A stretch of 64,000 nucleotides of DNA from Nocardia aurea (GCF_003123685.1 NZ_QCYJ01000170.1:301189-365188), one strand, 5' to 3'; shown: positions 36,801 through 45,317, counted from the first letter of the stretch. A program made the numbers and translations. The notes: a model not told the origin generated them from the letters alone.

Positions 36801-37906
36801 AGTATCGGAAAACGACCGGCCCGCTCCTGGCTCTGGCCGTCGCCTCGGCACTGACCGCGACCGGCTGCACGGTGAGCCTGGATCGCATCCCGCTGCCCTC
36901 CCCGGGACTCGACTCCGACGCGTACACACTCACCGCCACGTTCGCCAACGCGTTGAATCTGCCGACGAAGGCGAAAGTCAAGATGAACGGCGCCGATATC
37001 GGCGAAGTCGAATCGATGGTCGCGCGGAACTACGCCGCGGTGGTCACCATGCGGATACGGCCCCGCGTCGAATTACCGGTCGGGTCTACCGCCGAACTAC
37101 GTTCGGCCACACCGATGGGCGACGTCTTCGTCGCGGTGAGCCCGCCGAAGACGCCCGACCCCGCCGGGGGCACCTTGCACGACGGCTCGACCATCCCGAT
37201 CGGGGACACCTCGGCGGCCTCGACCATCGAGGAAGCGCTCAGCCGCGCGTCCCTGCTGGTCAGCGGCGGCACCCTGGAGAATCTCACGCAGGTCGTGACC
37301 GCCTTGGGCGAGTACGTCGGCGGGCGCGGCGATCGGCTCGCCGGCTTGATCGAGAACACTCGACAGCTGCTGAACAGCCTCGCCACGCGCTCCGAACAGA
37401 TACAAGGCGTTATAAGCGGAGCCGCGGACCTCAGCGATACCGTCGCGAGGCAACAGAATTCGATCAACGATGCCGTCGCCGCCGCCGGGCCCGCGCTCGA
37501 GGTCGTCGGTTCCAACACCGTCGGCCTCATCGACCTGGTCGATCGCGTGCACGCGATCACCGAACAGCTGGCGCAGTTTCCCTCCATCCAGGGCACCAAC
37601 AACGGCAGCATGGCCGCGCACATCGACCTGCTCGCCAAGGGACTCGCCGACGCCGCGCACAATCCGGACGCGGAACTCGACGCGCTCAACGCGATCATCG
37701 CGACGGTGATGAAGTTGACTACCTCCTCCTCGGCACATGTCGTGGTCGACGTCGCGCAACTCGCCGTCGGAGCGGTTCCCGATCCCGGCTTCCCCGGCAC
37801 CCCGGGCGCCAGGTTGCCCGACGGCACCGATCTGGCGGCCTTCGCCGGTTCACTGCACTACATGCTGGAGCGACTCGGCGGACGATTGAACGGGGCGCCG
37901 CGATGA
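36797..37906 (+). CDS. mceE: MCE-family lipoprotein, MceE position
   Basis: This 369-residue protein has a lipoprotein signal (MKYRKTTGPLLALAV..., lipobox ATGC, Cys near residue 24) and an MCE domain with the usual NALNLPTKAKVKMNGADIGEV segment. It fits LprK-type MceE, which anchors the complex by its lipid. The ATG overlaps the mceD stop as ATGA. Confidence 0.92.
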   Translation: MKYRKTTGPLLALAVASALTATGCTVSLDRIPLPSPGLDSDAYTLTATFANALNLPTKAKVKMNGADIGEVESMVARNYAAVVTMRIRPRVELPVGSTAELRSATPMGDVFVAVSPPKTPDPAGGTLHDGSTIPIGDTSAASTIEEALSRASLLVSGGTLENLTQVVTALGEYVGGRGDRLAGLIENTRQLLNSLATRSEQIQGVISGAADLSDTVARQQNSINDAVAAAGPALEVVGSNTVGLIDLVDRVHAITEQLAQFPSIQGTNNGSMAAHIDLLAKGLADAAHNPDAELDALNAIIATVMKLTTSSSAHVVVDVAQLAVGAVPDPGFPGTPGARLPDGTDLAAFAGSLHYMLERLGGRLNGAPR

Positions 37907-39183
37907 GACGACCGGGCCCGCGCATTCGGGACCTTCCCGCCGAGGTGATCGTCGGCGGGGTCCGCCGCGTCCGCGCGCACCGCTTGGCGACATCGGTATT
38001 CGGACTGTTGGTGATCCTGGTCGCGAGCAGCGGCTACCTGAGCATCGGGACCCTGGAATTCGACCCGTTCGACTCGCCGTACGAGGTACGGGTCGAACTT
38101 GACCAATCCGGCGGTCTGCTACCAGGCCAGGACGTCACTCTGCGCGGCGTGCGGGTCGGGCGGGTGGCCTCGGTCGAGGTGGCCGATGACAGAGTGGTCG
38201 CGGTCGCGGCCATCGACTCGCGGGTTCGGATTCCGGACAGCGGGAAGGTGCGCACCGCGGCACTGTCCGCGGCGGGTGAGCAGTATCTGGACTTCCTTCC
38301 CGATGCCGACAACGGCCCTTACCTCAGCGATGGGTCGGTGGTCAGGTCCGATCGCACCTCGAGCCCGATACCGATGTCACGCATGCTCGAATCGCTGAGC
38401 AGCACCCTCATACAGGTCGATCCCGACAAACTGCGAACCATCACCGACGAACTCGGCGTGTCCGCGGCGGGACCGGAGAAGTTGGCCGACATCGTCGACG
38501 GCGGCATCTTCATGATCTCCACGCTCGACGGGGTGCTGCCGCAAACCGTCGGCCTCCTCCGCAACAGCAAGGTGGTACTCACGACGTTCTCCGACGCCGA
38601 GCCGGAACTGCGGGAGACGGCGCGGGATCTGTCCGCGACTCTGGGCGGCGTCGCCCGGATGAGCGGCGGGTTCGAGGAACTGGTGACCCGCACCCCCGAC
38701 ACCCTCGCCACCATGGACGCGATCATCGCTACGAACTCCCCCACGATGGTGCAACTGCTCGGCAATCTGGCCACGGTGGGGCAGATGACATACCTGCGGG
38801 TGCCCGCGTTCAACGAGTTCTTCTTCCCGCAGCAGCGCGGCGGTTCCACACTCGACGCGGTGGCCTCGGCATTCCACGACGGTGGCGTCTGGGCACTGGC
38901 GAGTATCTACCCGCGCTACCAGTGCGACTACGACGTACCGCGACGACCGGGTTCGGTGCCGAACTTTCCCGCGCCCTACCTGTATTCCGACTGTAGGAAT
39001 CCCGATCCCACACTGATTCCACGCGGTGCCCGCAACGCGCCTCGACCACCGGGTTGGCCGGTTCCGACGGTACCGCCCGGCGCCGATCCGCTGGCCACGG
39101 CCGATCCACCGCCCACCGGACCACTGAGCATTCCGACGCCGTACGGTGGCGCGCCCGCTCCGTCCTACATTCCCCCCAAATGA
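37903..39183 (+). CDS. mceF: MCE-family protein, MceF position
   Basis: This 426-residue protein has an N-terminal cytoplasmic stretch, a membrane helix at about residues 29-47, the MCE domain (SGGLLPGQDVTLRGVRVGRV), a helical part and a Pro-rich C-terminus from about residue 365. That is the layout of the last Mce subunit. The ATG at 37903 overlaps the mceE stop; longer upstream extensions of this frame run through mceE and are not real. Confidence 0.92.
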   Translation: MRRPGPRIRDLPAEVIVGGVRRVRAHRLATSVFGLLVILVASSGYLSIGTLEFDPFDSPYEVRVELDQSGGLLPGQDVTLRGVRVGRVASVEVADDRVVAVAAIDSRVRIPDSGKVRTAALSAAGEQYLDFLPDADNGPYLSDGSVVRSDRTSSPIPMSRMLESLSSTLIQVDPDKLRTITDELGVSAAGPEKLADIVDGGIFMISTLDGVLPQTVGLLRNSKVVLTTFSDAEPELRETARDLSATLGGVARMSGGFEELVTRTPDTLATMDAIIATNSPTMVQLLGNLATVGQMTYLRVPAFNEFFFPQQRGGSTLDAVASAFHDGGVWALASIYPRYQCDYDVPRRPGSVPNFPAPYLYSDCRNPDPTLIPRGARNAPRPPGWPVPTVPPGADPLATADPPPTGPLSIPTPYGGAPAPSYIPPK

Positions 39184-39196
39184 CGGGCCACGCACG

Positions 39197-39754
39197 GTGA
39201 CCACACAGAAGACAGCAGAATCGCCCGAGGAGCCGAGCCCGGTATCGGCCGATGACAGTCCGACCGTCTCCTCGACACGCCCCCACCGGGCCGTGATCAT
39301 CGGCCTGTCGACGCTACTCGTCGCAGCGATGGCGGCGGCGGGATTTCTCGGATGGAAAGTACAGCGGGACAATGAAATCGACCAGGCCGCGACACAGGCG
39401 CTCGCCGTCGGTCAACAGTATGCCGTGACACTGACCAGTATCGACGCGGCCCACATCGATCGGGATTTCGCCGCCATCGACGCGGGAGCCACCGGCGCGT
39501 TCAAACAGATGTACGCCCAGTCCGCGGTCCAGCTACAGCCGCTGCTGGTGCAGGCACAGTCGGTGAGCAAGGGACGAGTGCTGAGCGCGAGTGTGCAATC
39601 CGCGTCGCGCGAACGCGTGGTGCTGATGATGTTCGTCGACGCCGAGGTCACCAACACGACCACCAGCGGACCACGGGTGGACCGCAGTCGAATCCTGATG
39701 ACGCTGGACGACGTCGACGGGCGCTGGCTGACCAGCAACGTCGAAATCCTCTGA
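39197..39754 (+). CDS. Mce-associated membrane protein
   Basis: This 185-residue protein has a Ser/Pro/Glu-rich cytoplasmic N-terminus, one membrane helix at about residues 34-55 (AVIIGLSTLLVAAMAAAGFLG) and an NTF2-like extracytoplasmic domain ending VDGRWLTSNVEIL. This is the standard form of Mce-associated proteins that follow mceF and stabilise the complex. The GTG at 39197 avoids overlap with mceF; an ATG at 39146 would overlap it by 38 bp and is less likely. Confidence 0.85.
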   Translation: MTTQKTAESPEEPSPVSADDSPTVSSTRPHRAVIIGLSTLLVAAMAAAGFLGWKVQRDNEIDQAATQALAVGQQYAVTLTSIDAAHIDRDFAAIDAGATGAFKQMYAQSAVQLQPLLVQAQSVSKGRVLSASVQSASRERVVLMMFVDAEVTNTTTSGPRVDRSRILMTLDDVDGRWLTSNVEIL

Positions 39755-39780
39755 TGCCGTAAGTCAGCGGGATAGCGCCC

Positions 39781-39814
39781 CGCGTGGTCCGCACCCCCGG
39801 GTGCGGACCACGCG
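39781..39814. terminator. Strong hairpin ending the mce and ACAD operons
   Basis: A perfect 16-bp inverted repeat (CGCGTGGTCCGCACCC and its complement) is separated by only two bases. It lies between the plus-strand Mce-associated gene and the minus-strand acyl-CoA dehydrogenase, so it can act for both. No U tract follows. Confidence 0.8.
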
Positions 39815-39820
39815 GCGCTC

Positions 39821-40939
39821 CTACCCGTCGACCGCTGACAGTCCCGGGTAGGTGGTGCGGACCAGATGCGCGCCCACCTCACGCAGATACCGATCCGGCC
39901 GACCGAGGAAGGTGCTCCACTCCAGGAGCCGTTCGAGATAGAAATGCGCCTGGTGTTCCCATGTGAACCCGATGCCGCCGAATATCTGGATGGCAGTGTC
40001 ACCGACCGTCGCCAGCCGGCCCGAGAACGCCTTGACCCGCATCGCCGACAGATGCCGCTGCTCATCGGTACCGGCGTCGGCTACCCACAATCCGTGCATC
40101 GCGCCGCCGCGCGCCAATTCCACGGTCTCCAACATGTCGACGCACAGATGCGCGACCGCCTGGAACCCGCCGATCGGTGTGCCGAACTGCTTGCGCGCCT
40201 TGGCATACGCGACGGTGAGTTCGAGTATTCGTTCGGCCGCGCCCGCCGCGTCCGCCGCGGTGGCGATCAGCACGTCGTCGATGACCGCGTCCACCATTTC
40301 TGCCCGTAGTTCTCCGAGCGGGCGGGCAGGGGTGTCGGTGTACTCGACGTGGAACCGCCTGCGGGTTCGATCCGCGGTGGGAATCGCCACGCGCGAGACA
40401 CCCGGCGCGGTGGCGTCGATCGCGAAAAGGGAAATCCGGTCACCGTCGTGGGCAGGGACCAACAGCACCGTGGCCGCGTCCGCGTCCGGCACCTCGGCGG
40501 TCGAGCCGCGCACCGTCACCGCGCCGTCGCGTCGGGTCGCGGTGACGACGGGATCGTGTGCCCGGTGCAGGCCGAGCCCGACGACGGTCGAGCCATCGGC
40601 GATGCCGCAGAGCAATTCGGCCGACGCGTCGCTCCCGCCGAGACGCTGGAGCGTGCGAGGCACGGCGATCGCCGACGATATCCACGGACCACGGTCGAGT
40701 ACCCGCCCGAGTTCGGCCAGGACCACTCCCGCATCGACCATGTCGCCCCCGGCCCCGCCGAATTCCTCCGGAACCAGCAAACCCGTGACGCCGAGTTCGG
40801 CGAGGCCGCGCCACGTCGTCTCGGAGCCGTCGGTTCTGTCCTTCGGCGGCAGCCACGGTGTGCTCTCGGCGACCGAGGCCAGGTAGCCGCGGACCGAGTC
40901 CCGCAGCGCGATCTGTTCGGGTGTGTATTCGAGATTCAT
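39821..40939 (-). CDS. Acyl-CoA dehydrogenase, second subunit of a pair
   Basis: This 372-residue ACAD-fold protein covers the N-terminal helical domain (MNLEYTPEQIALRDSVRGYL), a divergent beta domain and a good C-terminal FAD domain (YAKARKQFGTPIGGFQAV, QIFGGIGFTWEH). The middle lacks the usual FCxTEP motif, as is typical of the less conserved partner in actinobacterial alpha2beta2 ACADs such as those of steroid side-chain breakdown. Its ATG overlaps the stop of the other ACAD as ATGA, which supports a heteromeric enzyme. Confidence 0.88.
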   Translation of the reverse strand: MNLEYTPEQIALRDSVRGYLASVAESTPWLPPKDRTDGSETTWRGLAELGVTGLLVPEEFGGAGGDMVDAGVVLAELGRVLDRGPWISSAIAVPRTLQRLGGSDASAELLCGIADGSTVVGLGLHRAHDPVVTATRRDGAVTVRGSTAEVPDADAATVLLVPAHDGDRISLFAIDATAPGVSRVAIPTADRTRRRFHVEYTDTPARPLGELRAEMVDAVIDDVLIATAADAAGAAERILELTVAYAKARKQFGTPIGGFQAVAHLCVDMLETVELARGGAMHGLWVADAGTDEQRHLSAMRVKAFSGRLATVGDTAIQIFGGIGFTWEHQAHFYLERLLEWSTFLGRPDRYLREVGAHLVRTTYPGLSAVDG

Positions 40940-42093
40940 CGGTTCGTCAGCCCCAGGACTCGGCGTGCGGTGATGTTCTTGTTGATCTGGGTCGTCCCAC
41001 CGGCGATGGTGAGCGCGCGGGAGGCCAAACGGTGCCGCAACCATCGACCGTCCGCGTGGCCGGGACCGAGTACGTCGAAGCCGAGCGCGGCGATGTCCTG
41101 GCCCAGTTCGCCCCAGACCGATTTGCACAGGCTCGCCGTCCGGAAGCTGTCGCCGCCTGCCAGCGCCGAGGAGATCGACCGCTGACAGAGGATCTCCAGC
41201 AGATCGGCCCGAACGGCCGCCTCGCCGATTCGCGACAGGATGACCGGATCTTCCAGTGCGGCCGCACTTTCCGCACCCCCCTCGGCCGAGTCGACGATGA
41301 GATCGCCCAACCTCAGCTGCTGTTCCACGTAGAGCCGCGCGGCATTGGCACGCTCGTGACTCAATGTCGTGGTGGCGACCTTCCATCCCCCGTGCAGTGG
41401 GCCGAGCAGCGCTTGCTCCGGCACGCGGACCTCGTCGAAGAACACCTCGGCGAAATCCGCGTCACCGGTCAGCGTCACCAGCGGCCGAGCCGTGATCCCG
41501 GGCAGGGACATATCGATGACGAAACACGAAATACCTTGGTGACCAGGAGTTTCGGGGTCGGTCCTGACGAAGAGCTGACACCGGTCGGCCCGATGCCCGA
41601 GCGAGGTCCACACTTTCTGGCCGGTGATCACGAATTCCTTGCCGTCACGCACCGCACGGCTGCGCAACGACGCCAGATCGGATCCGGCGTCCGGCTCCGA
41701 CATACCCTGACACCAGATCTCGTCGGCGCGCATCATGCCGGGCAGCAGTGACTGCTTCTGGCTCGAGGTCCCGTACTGCATGATCGCGGGCGCGATGTTG
41801 TTCATGCCGATGATGTTGATCGGCATCGGCGCCCTGGCACGGACGGTCTCCTCGACATAGACCATCTGCTCCAGCAGGGTCGCGTCCCTGCCGCCGTACT
41901 CCACCGGCCAGGACACCGCCGCCCAGGCGTCGTCGGCCATGGTGCGACTCCACCGCCTCGCCACCTCGAATGCCGCGGGATCACTCGACGTGCGCTGTCC
42001 CGCCGAGACGATCTCGTCGGTCAGGTGCTCGGCCAGCCAGTTCCGGAGATCTTCGCGGAACGCCTCCACTCTTGCCGGGAACGAGAACTCCAT
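40936..42093 (-). CDS. Acyl-CoA dehydrogenase, first subunit of a pair
   Basis: This 385-residue ACAD has the substrate/FAD motif WCQGMSEPDAGSDLAS near residue 128, KVWTSLGHRAD after it and the C-terminal IAGGTTQINKNITARRVLGL. The last motif has Gly where many short-chain ACADs carry the catalytic Glu (YEGT). The base must therefore lie elsewhere, as in FadE-type heteromers. The ATG at 42093 is chosen for AGGCGG five bases upstream; a GTG two codons earlier is possible. A shared operator-like site is 104 bp upstream. Confidence 0.9.
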   Translation of the reverse strand: MEFSFPARVEAFREDLRNWLAEHLTDEIVSAGQRTSSDPAAFEVARRWSRTMADDAWAAVSWPVEYGGRDATLLEQMVYVEETVRARAPMPINIIGMNNIAPAIMQYGTSSQKQSLLPGMMRADEIWCQGMSEPDAGSDLASLRSRAVRDGKEFVITGQKVWTSLGHRADRCQLFVRTDPETPGHQGISCFVIDMSLPGITARPLVTLTGDADFAEVFFDEVRVPEQALLGPLHGGWKVATTTLSHERANAARLYVEQQLRLGDLIVDSAEGGAESAAALEDPVILSRIGEAAVRADLLEILCQRSISSALAGGDSFRTASLCKSVWGELGQDIAALGFDVLGPGHADGRWLRHRLASRALTIAGGTTQINKNITARRVLGLTNR

Positions 42094-42196
42094 GGGCACC
42101 GCCTACTCGATTCGCTGTCGTCGCCGGATTCCCACTCGATCTCCGATCGCGATGTCGCGCACGGTAGAACGAGCAATTCTCACAACCTCGACATCT

Positions 42197-42212
42197 GACC
42201 TAATATTCGTTC
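42197..42212 (-). promoter_or_regulatory. Shared 16-bp operator-like site (copy F), ACAD pair
   Basis: Minus strand GAACGAATATTAGGTC, identical to the copy at 10432. It lies in the 171-bp gap between the P450 stop and the ACAD start, indicating a separate promoter for the ACAD pair. Confidence 0.65.
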
Positions 42213-42264
42213 CGACACTAACGAGAGGGGTCGAACGCGTCAACACTCGCGAATGAGGGAATTT

Positions 42265-43473
42265 CTACGTGGGACGCACGATCATCGGCAGCCGAGACCA
42301 GCCGCGGACGCTGGCGGTATGAGCACGCGCGGCGCCGCCGAAGTCGATATCCCATTCCGGCCAGCGTCGGAGTAGTTCTTCGAGCGCGATCCGACCTTCC
42401 AGGCGGGCCAGCGCGGCGCCGAGGCAGAAGTGCAACCCGTAGCCGAAGCTCAGATGCGAGGGGTCGCGATGGATGTCGAACCGATCGGGTTCGGCGAATC
42501 GACGTTCGTCGCGATTGGCCGACCCGTTCAGGATCAACACGACCGAGCCCTCCGGTACGAGCTGATCGTGGAATCGGACGTCGCGGGCGACGTAGCGGGC
42601 CTGCACCGGGGACGGCGCCTCGAAACGCAGCGTCTCCTCCACCGCGCGCGGGATCAGCGTCGGATCGGCCGCGATCTGCGCCCGTTGATCCGGATGTTCG
42701 GCGAGCAACTGCGCCATGAACCCGATCAGCCGCGTCGTCGTCTCGTTGCCCGCACCCGCGACGGTGCTGGTATAGGTGAGGACCTCGGTACGGGTCAGCC
42801 GTCTGCGGGTACCGTCGAGCTCTTCGACCTCGGCGTTGAGCAACTCGGTCATCAGGTCGTCGGAGGGATGCTCTGCGCGCCAGTCGATGTAGTCGATGAA
42901 CACCTCGATGCTGCGTTCGAAGGTGCCCGCGTCGAACTGCTTGGCGGCGTCGGCACTCTCGAGTGTCAGCACTTCGTCGGTGTTGTCACGAATAGCCGCT
43001 TGATCGGCTTCCGGTATGCCCAGCAGGTATCCGATCGTCCGCATCGGCATCAGCGCGCCGAAATCCGCGATCACGTCGAATTCCGTCGTGCCGATCAGCG
43101 GATCGAGCGCCCTCGCACAGAAATCCCGCACCTGCGACTCGATCCCCAGCATGCGACGGGGGCTGAAAACCTTCGCGAGCAGCTTCCGGTGCGCATCGTG
43201 TATCGGCGGATCCTCCCACAGGATGATTCCCGGCGGGATCTGCGCGCCGGAGAAGATCACGTCCGCGACCGTGCCCCGCCCCGAGCGGAAGCTCTCCCAG
43301 TCGACCAGTGCGGCGGCAACGTCGTCGTAGCGGCTCACCGCGTAGAAGCCGTGCTTCTCGTTGTGGTACAGCGGAGCGTCGTCACGCAGCCGCTTCCAGA
43401 CCGGATACGGATTCGCGTCGATATCGAAATCGTATGGATCGTAGTAGAGATCAACCGCTCGGGCTTCGGCCAC
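42265..43473 (-). CDS. Cytochrome P450 (no. 3)
   Basis: This 402-residue P450 has the I-helix AGAGNETTT, the ExxR motif EETLR and the haem loop FGYGLHFCLG with Cys350. The first residues after the GTG at 43473 (VAEARAVDLYYDPYDF) match a normal P450 start and AGGGAAG is just upstream; starts further upstream (to 43512) are less likely. No ferredoxin or ferredoxin reductase is near. A shared operator-like site is 44 bp upstream. Confidence 0.94.
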   Translation of the reverse strand: MAEARAVDLYYDPYDFDIDANPYPVWKRLRDDAPLYHNEKHGFYAVSRYDDVAAALVDWESFRSGRGTVADVIFSGAQIPPGIILWEDPPIHDAHRKLLAKVFSPRRMLGIESQVRDFCARALDPLIGTTEFDVIADFGALMPMRTIGYLLGIPEADQAAIRDNTDEVLTLESADAAKQFDAGTFERSIEVFIDYIDWRAEHPSDDLMTELLNAEVEELDGTRRRLTRTEVLTYTSTVAGAGNETTTRLIGFMAQLLAEHPDQRAQIAADPTLIPRAVEETLRFEAPSPVQARYVARDVRFHDQLVPEGSVVLILNGSANRDERRFAEPDRFDIHRDPSHLSFGYGLHFCLGAALARLEGRIALEELLRRWPEWDIDFGGAARAHTASVRGWSRLPMIVRPT

Positions 43474-43516
43474 CTGTCTGCTTCCCTTCACGCACCGTGG
43501 CACAGTGACCACGGCA

Positions 43517-43532
43517 TGCCTGATATTTGTTT
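43517..43532 (-). promoter_or_regulatory. Shared 16-bp operator-like site (copy G), P450 no. 3
   Basis: Minus strand AAACAAATATCAGGCA, the weakest copy: 11 of 16 positions match the copy at 42197. It lies in the 81-bp gap between the AveC-family stop and the P450 start, the position expected for a real site. Confidence 0.4.
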
Positions 43533-43554
43533 CACACAGTGCTGAACGCCTCTG

Positions 43555-44340
43555 CTACGGAGGCTGATTCGGTATTCCAGGGAACAACTCGGCCGTCGGG
43601 CCCGCGGTGACCCAACCCCCCAGTTTGGTCGCGAGGTGAGGTGCGAAGACGGCGCCGTAGAGCAGATGTCCGATGAGGACGACGCCGACGACGGACAAGA
43701 CCGACGAGCGCAGACGGGTGGCCGCCTTCGCATCGGCCCATATGTCGATGACGGTGCGCCCCTCGGGGTCGGTTCGCCCGAGGATGTAGGTGAAGACCAT
43801 CATCTGCACCCCCATCGCGAGTGCGTCGTAGAGCGGGTACTGGTTCTTGGTCCCCTCCCACAGCGCCAGTCCGGGAATCACGCGACCGTAGTAGAAGACC
43901 CCGAGTCGCGCGCCCAGGATCGCGTTGAAGAGGAAGGCCCAGACGAAGCCGACGACCAATCCGACGGTGAGCAGCGTTGTCGGCCTCGACCAGTGGAACC
44001 TCGCGATCAACCGGCGCCCGATCGCGGCGCCGATCACGGGCGGCAGGACGAAATAGGCGATATAGCCGGGGGGCACCGATGCCGGCAGTCCATACCACGT
44101 CATATTCAACGGCCACCAGGACGGCATTCGCGGAATGGCGGGTGCGAACTGCGCGTAGACCGCCCAGTCGTAGGGCGCCTCGATCCAGGAGAACGAGATC
44201 GCCGAGACGCACACGAGCAGTAGCGGATGCAGACGGCGACGCCGATAGCTGAGATACACGCCGATAGCGACGAAGGTGAACCCGCCGACGTAGGCGAAGC
44301 CGATGGCCGCCTTCAGCAAGGGCGTCAACTCGCCGGTCAC
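43555..44340 (-). CDS. Second AveC-family integral membrane protein
   Basis: This 261-residue protein has about seven membrane helices, and motifs shared with the AveC-family protein at 23079: an acidic/aromatic segment with SWIEAPYDW, a Trp/Pro-rich loop (RMPSWWPLNMTWYG) and a long-loop helix pair. It is about 120 residues shorter than the first copy. The GTG at 44340 overlaps the stop of the small membrane gene as GTGA. Function unknown; the repeated pairing of this family with a P450 in one window is suggestive. Confidence 0.75.
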   Translation of the reverse strand: MTGELTPLLKAAIGFAYVGGFTFVAIGVYLSYRRRRLHPLLLVCVSAISFSWIEAPYDWAVYAQFAPAIPRMPSWWPLNMTWYGLPASVPPGYIAYFVLPPVIGAAIGRRLIARFHWSRPTTLLTVGLVVGFVWAFLFNAILGARLGVFYYGRVIPGLALWEGTKNQYPLYDALAMGVQMMVFTYILGRTDPEGRTVIDIWADAKAATRLRSSVLSVVGVVLIGHLLYGAVFAPHLATKLGGWVTAGPTAELFPGIPNQPP

Positions 44341-44453
44341 CGGTCGCGCTCCCGGTTCCGAGCGCCACGCGCTTCCGGGTCGTAGCGGAGCACCACCGCG
44401 AAGATGGCGACTATCAGGCCGAACAGCGTAACCAGCATAATGACTGCGCCCAC
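44337..44453 (-). CDS. Small single-helix membrane protein (38 residues)
   Basis: A GTG at 44453 with AAAGGGG seven bases upstream opens a 38-residue frame: about 21 hydrophobic residues (VGAVIMLVTLFGLIVAIFAV) followed by an Arg-rich cytoplasmic tail. The stop overlaps the next GTG as GTGA. A GTG two codons earlier is the alternative start. It is the first gene of the AveC-P450 unit and probably a partner or stabiliser of the AveC-family protein, by inference. Confidence 0.65.
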   Translation of the reverse strand: MGAVIMLVTLFGLIVAIFAVVLRYDPEARGARNRERDR

Positions 44454-44488
44454 GTCCACGCCCCTTTTCAATCCGAGCCCACCCATTG

Positions 44489-44529
44489 GGTAGTGTCTAC
44501 TATCTTATCTTTGGATAGTGGAGACTATC
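44489..44529. promoter_or_regulatory. Double palindromic operator between the small membrane gene and tetR
   Basis: Two 16-bp near-palindromes, GGTAGTGTCTACTATC (44489-44504) and GATAGTGGAGACTATC (44514-44529), have centres 25 bp apart. The second has perfect 6-bp arms. They lie in an AT-rich stretch between divergent genes and are almost certainly bound by the adjacent TetR protein. Confidence 0.75.
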
Positions 44530-44575
44530 TTAATTTTCATCGGCCGCCAAGAGCGGCCCGAGGAGCGAATCACCC

Positions 44576-45241
44576 GTGCCCGAGCGACCGTCCTCCAGCA
44601 AACAGACAGCGGCGGAGAAGCCCGTCCCGTCGCCCCGGCGACCTCGGGGCGCGGTACGCGGACTTCTGCTCGACGCTGCCCGCGCCCTTTTCGCCAGGCA
44701 GGACTACCGCAGCACCACGACACGTGAGATAGCCGAGGCGGCAGGCGTCACCGAGCCACTGCTTTTTCGTCATTTCGGCTCGAAAGCGGCCCTGTTCCGG
44801 GAGGCCCTCGTTCTCCCCTTCACCGGCTTCATCGATGAATTCAGCCGAACATGGCAGGCGGTCGTCCCCGAGGAGACCGACGAGGAGGATCTGGCCCGGC
44901 ATTTCGTCGGACAGCTCTACGACGTGTTCGTCGAGCACCGGGGCCTCGTCGTCACCCTGCTGGCCTCGGAGAGTTTGAGCGAGGAGGAAATAGTCGACGC
45001 GGGCATCGCCGATATCCGGCATTCACTCTCGGTTCTCGGTCGGATCAGCACCGAGGGCATGGACCTGCGGGGAATGCGGTCGAGCCATCCCGATCTGGCG
45101 GCTCACTCCACGGTGGCGATGATCGTCGGCATGGCCGCGTTGCGTTCGACCTACTTCGGCACCGAGCAGCCTTCGCGGGAGGCGATCGTCGACGAGCTCA
45201 CCCAGGCCGTCCTGCACGGGTTCCTGCATCGTCACGGGTGA
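44576..45241 (+). CDS. TetR-family transcriptional regulator
   Basis: This 221-residue regulator has an N-terminal helix-turn-helix at about residues 48-70 (TTREIAEAAGVTEPLLFRHFG) and a helical ligand domain. The start is a GTG with GAGGAG ten bases upstream. It diverges from the AveC/P450 unit and has a double palindromic operator in its own promoter, pointing to autoregulation and control of the divergent genes. Confidence 0.92.
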   Translation: MPERPSSSKQTAAEKPVPSPRRPRGAVRGLLLDAARALFARQDYRSTTTREIAEAAGVTEPLLFRHFGSKAALFREALVLPFTGFIDEFSRTWQAVVPEETDEEDLARHFVGQLYDVFVEHRGLVVTLLASESLSEEEIVDAGIADIRHSLSVLGRISTEGMDLRGMRSSHPDLAAHSTVAMIVGMAALRSTYFGTEQPSREAIVDELTQAVLHGFLHRHG

Positions 45242-45317
45242 ACCCACCCACCGCAGAAGGCGGTCGCCGACGCGAGGTTCACACGAGGCGTGTGTCGGGC
45301 TGACGTATAAATGCTGC

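Noticed and set aside
36739..37902. A long upstream extension of the mceF frame
   Set aside because: It overlaps all of mceE in another frame and is Arg-rich; the ATGA overlap at 37903 is the natural start.
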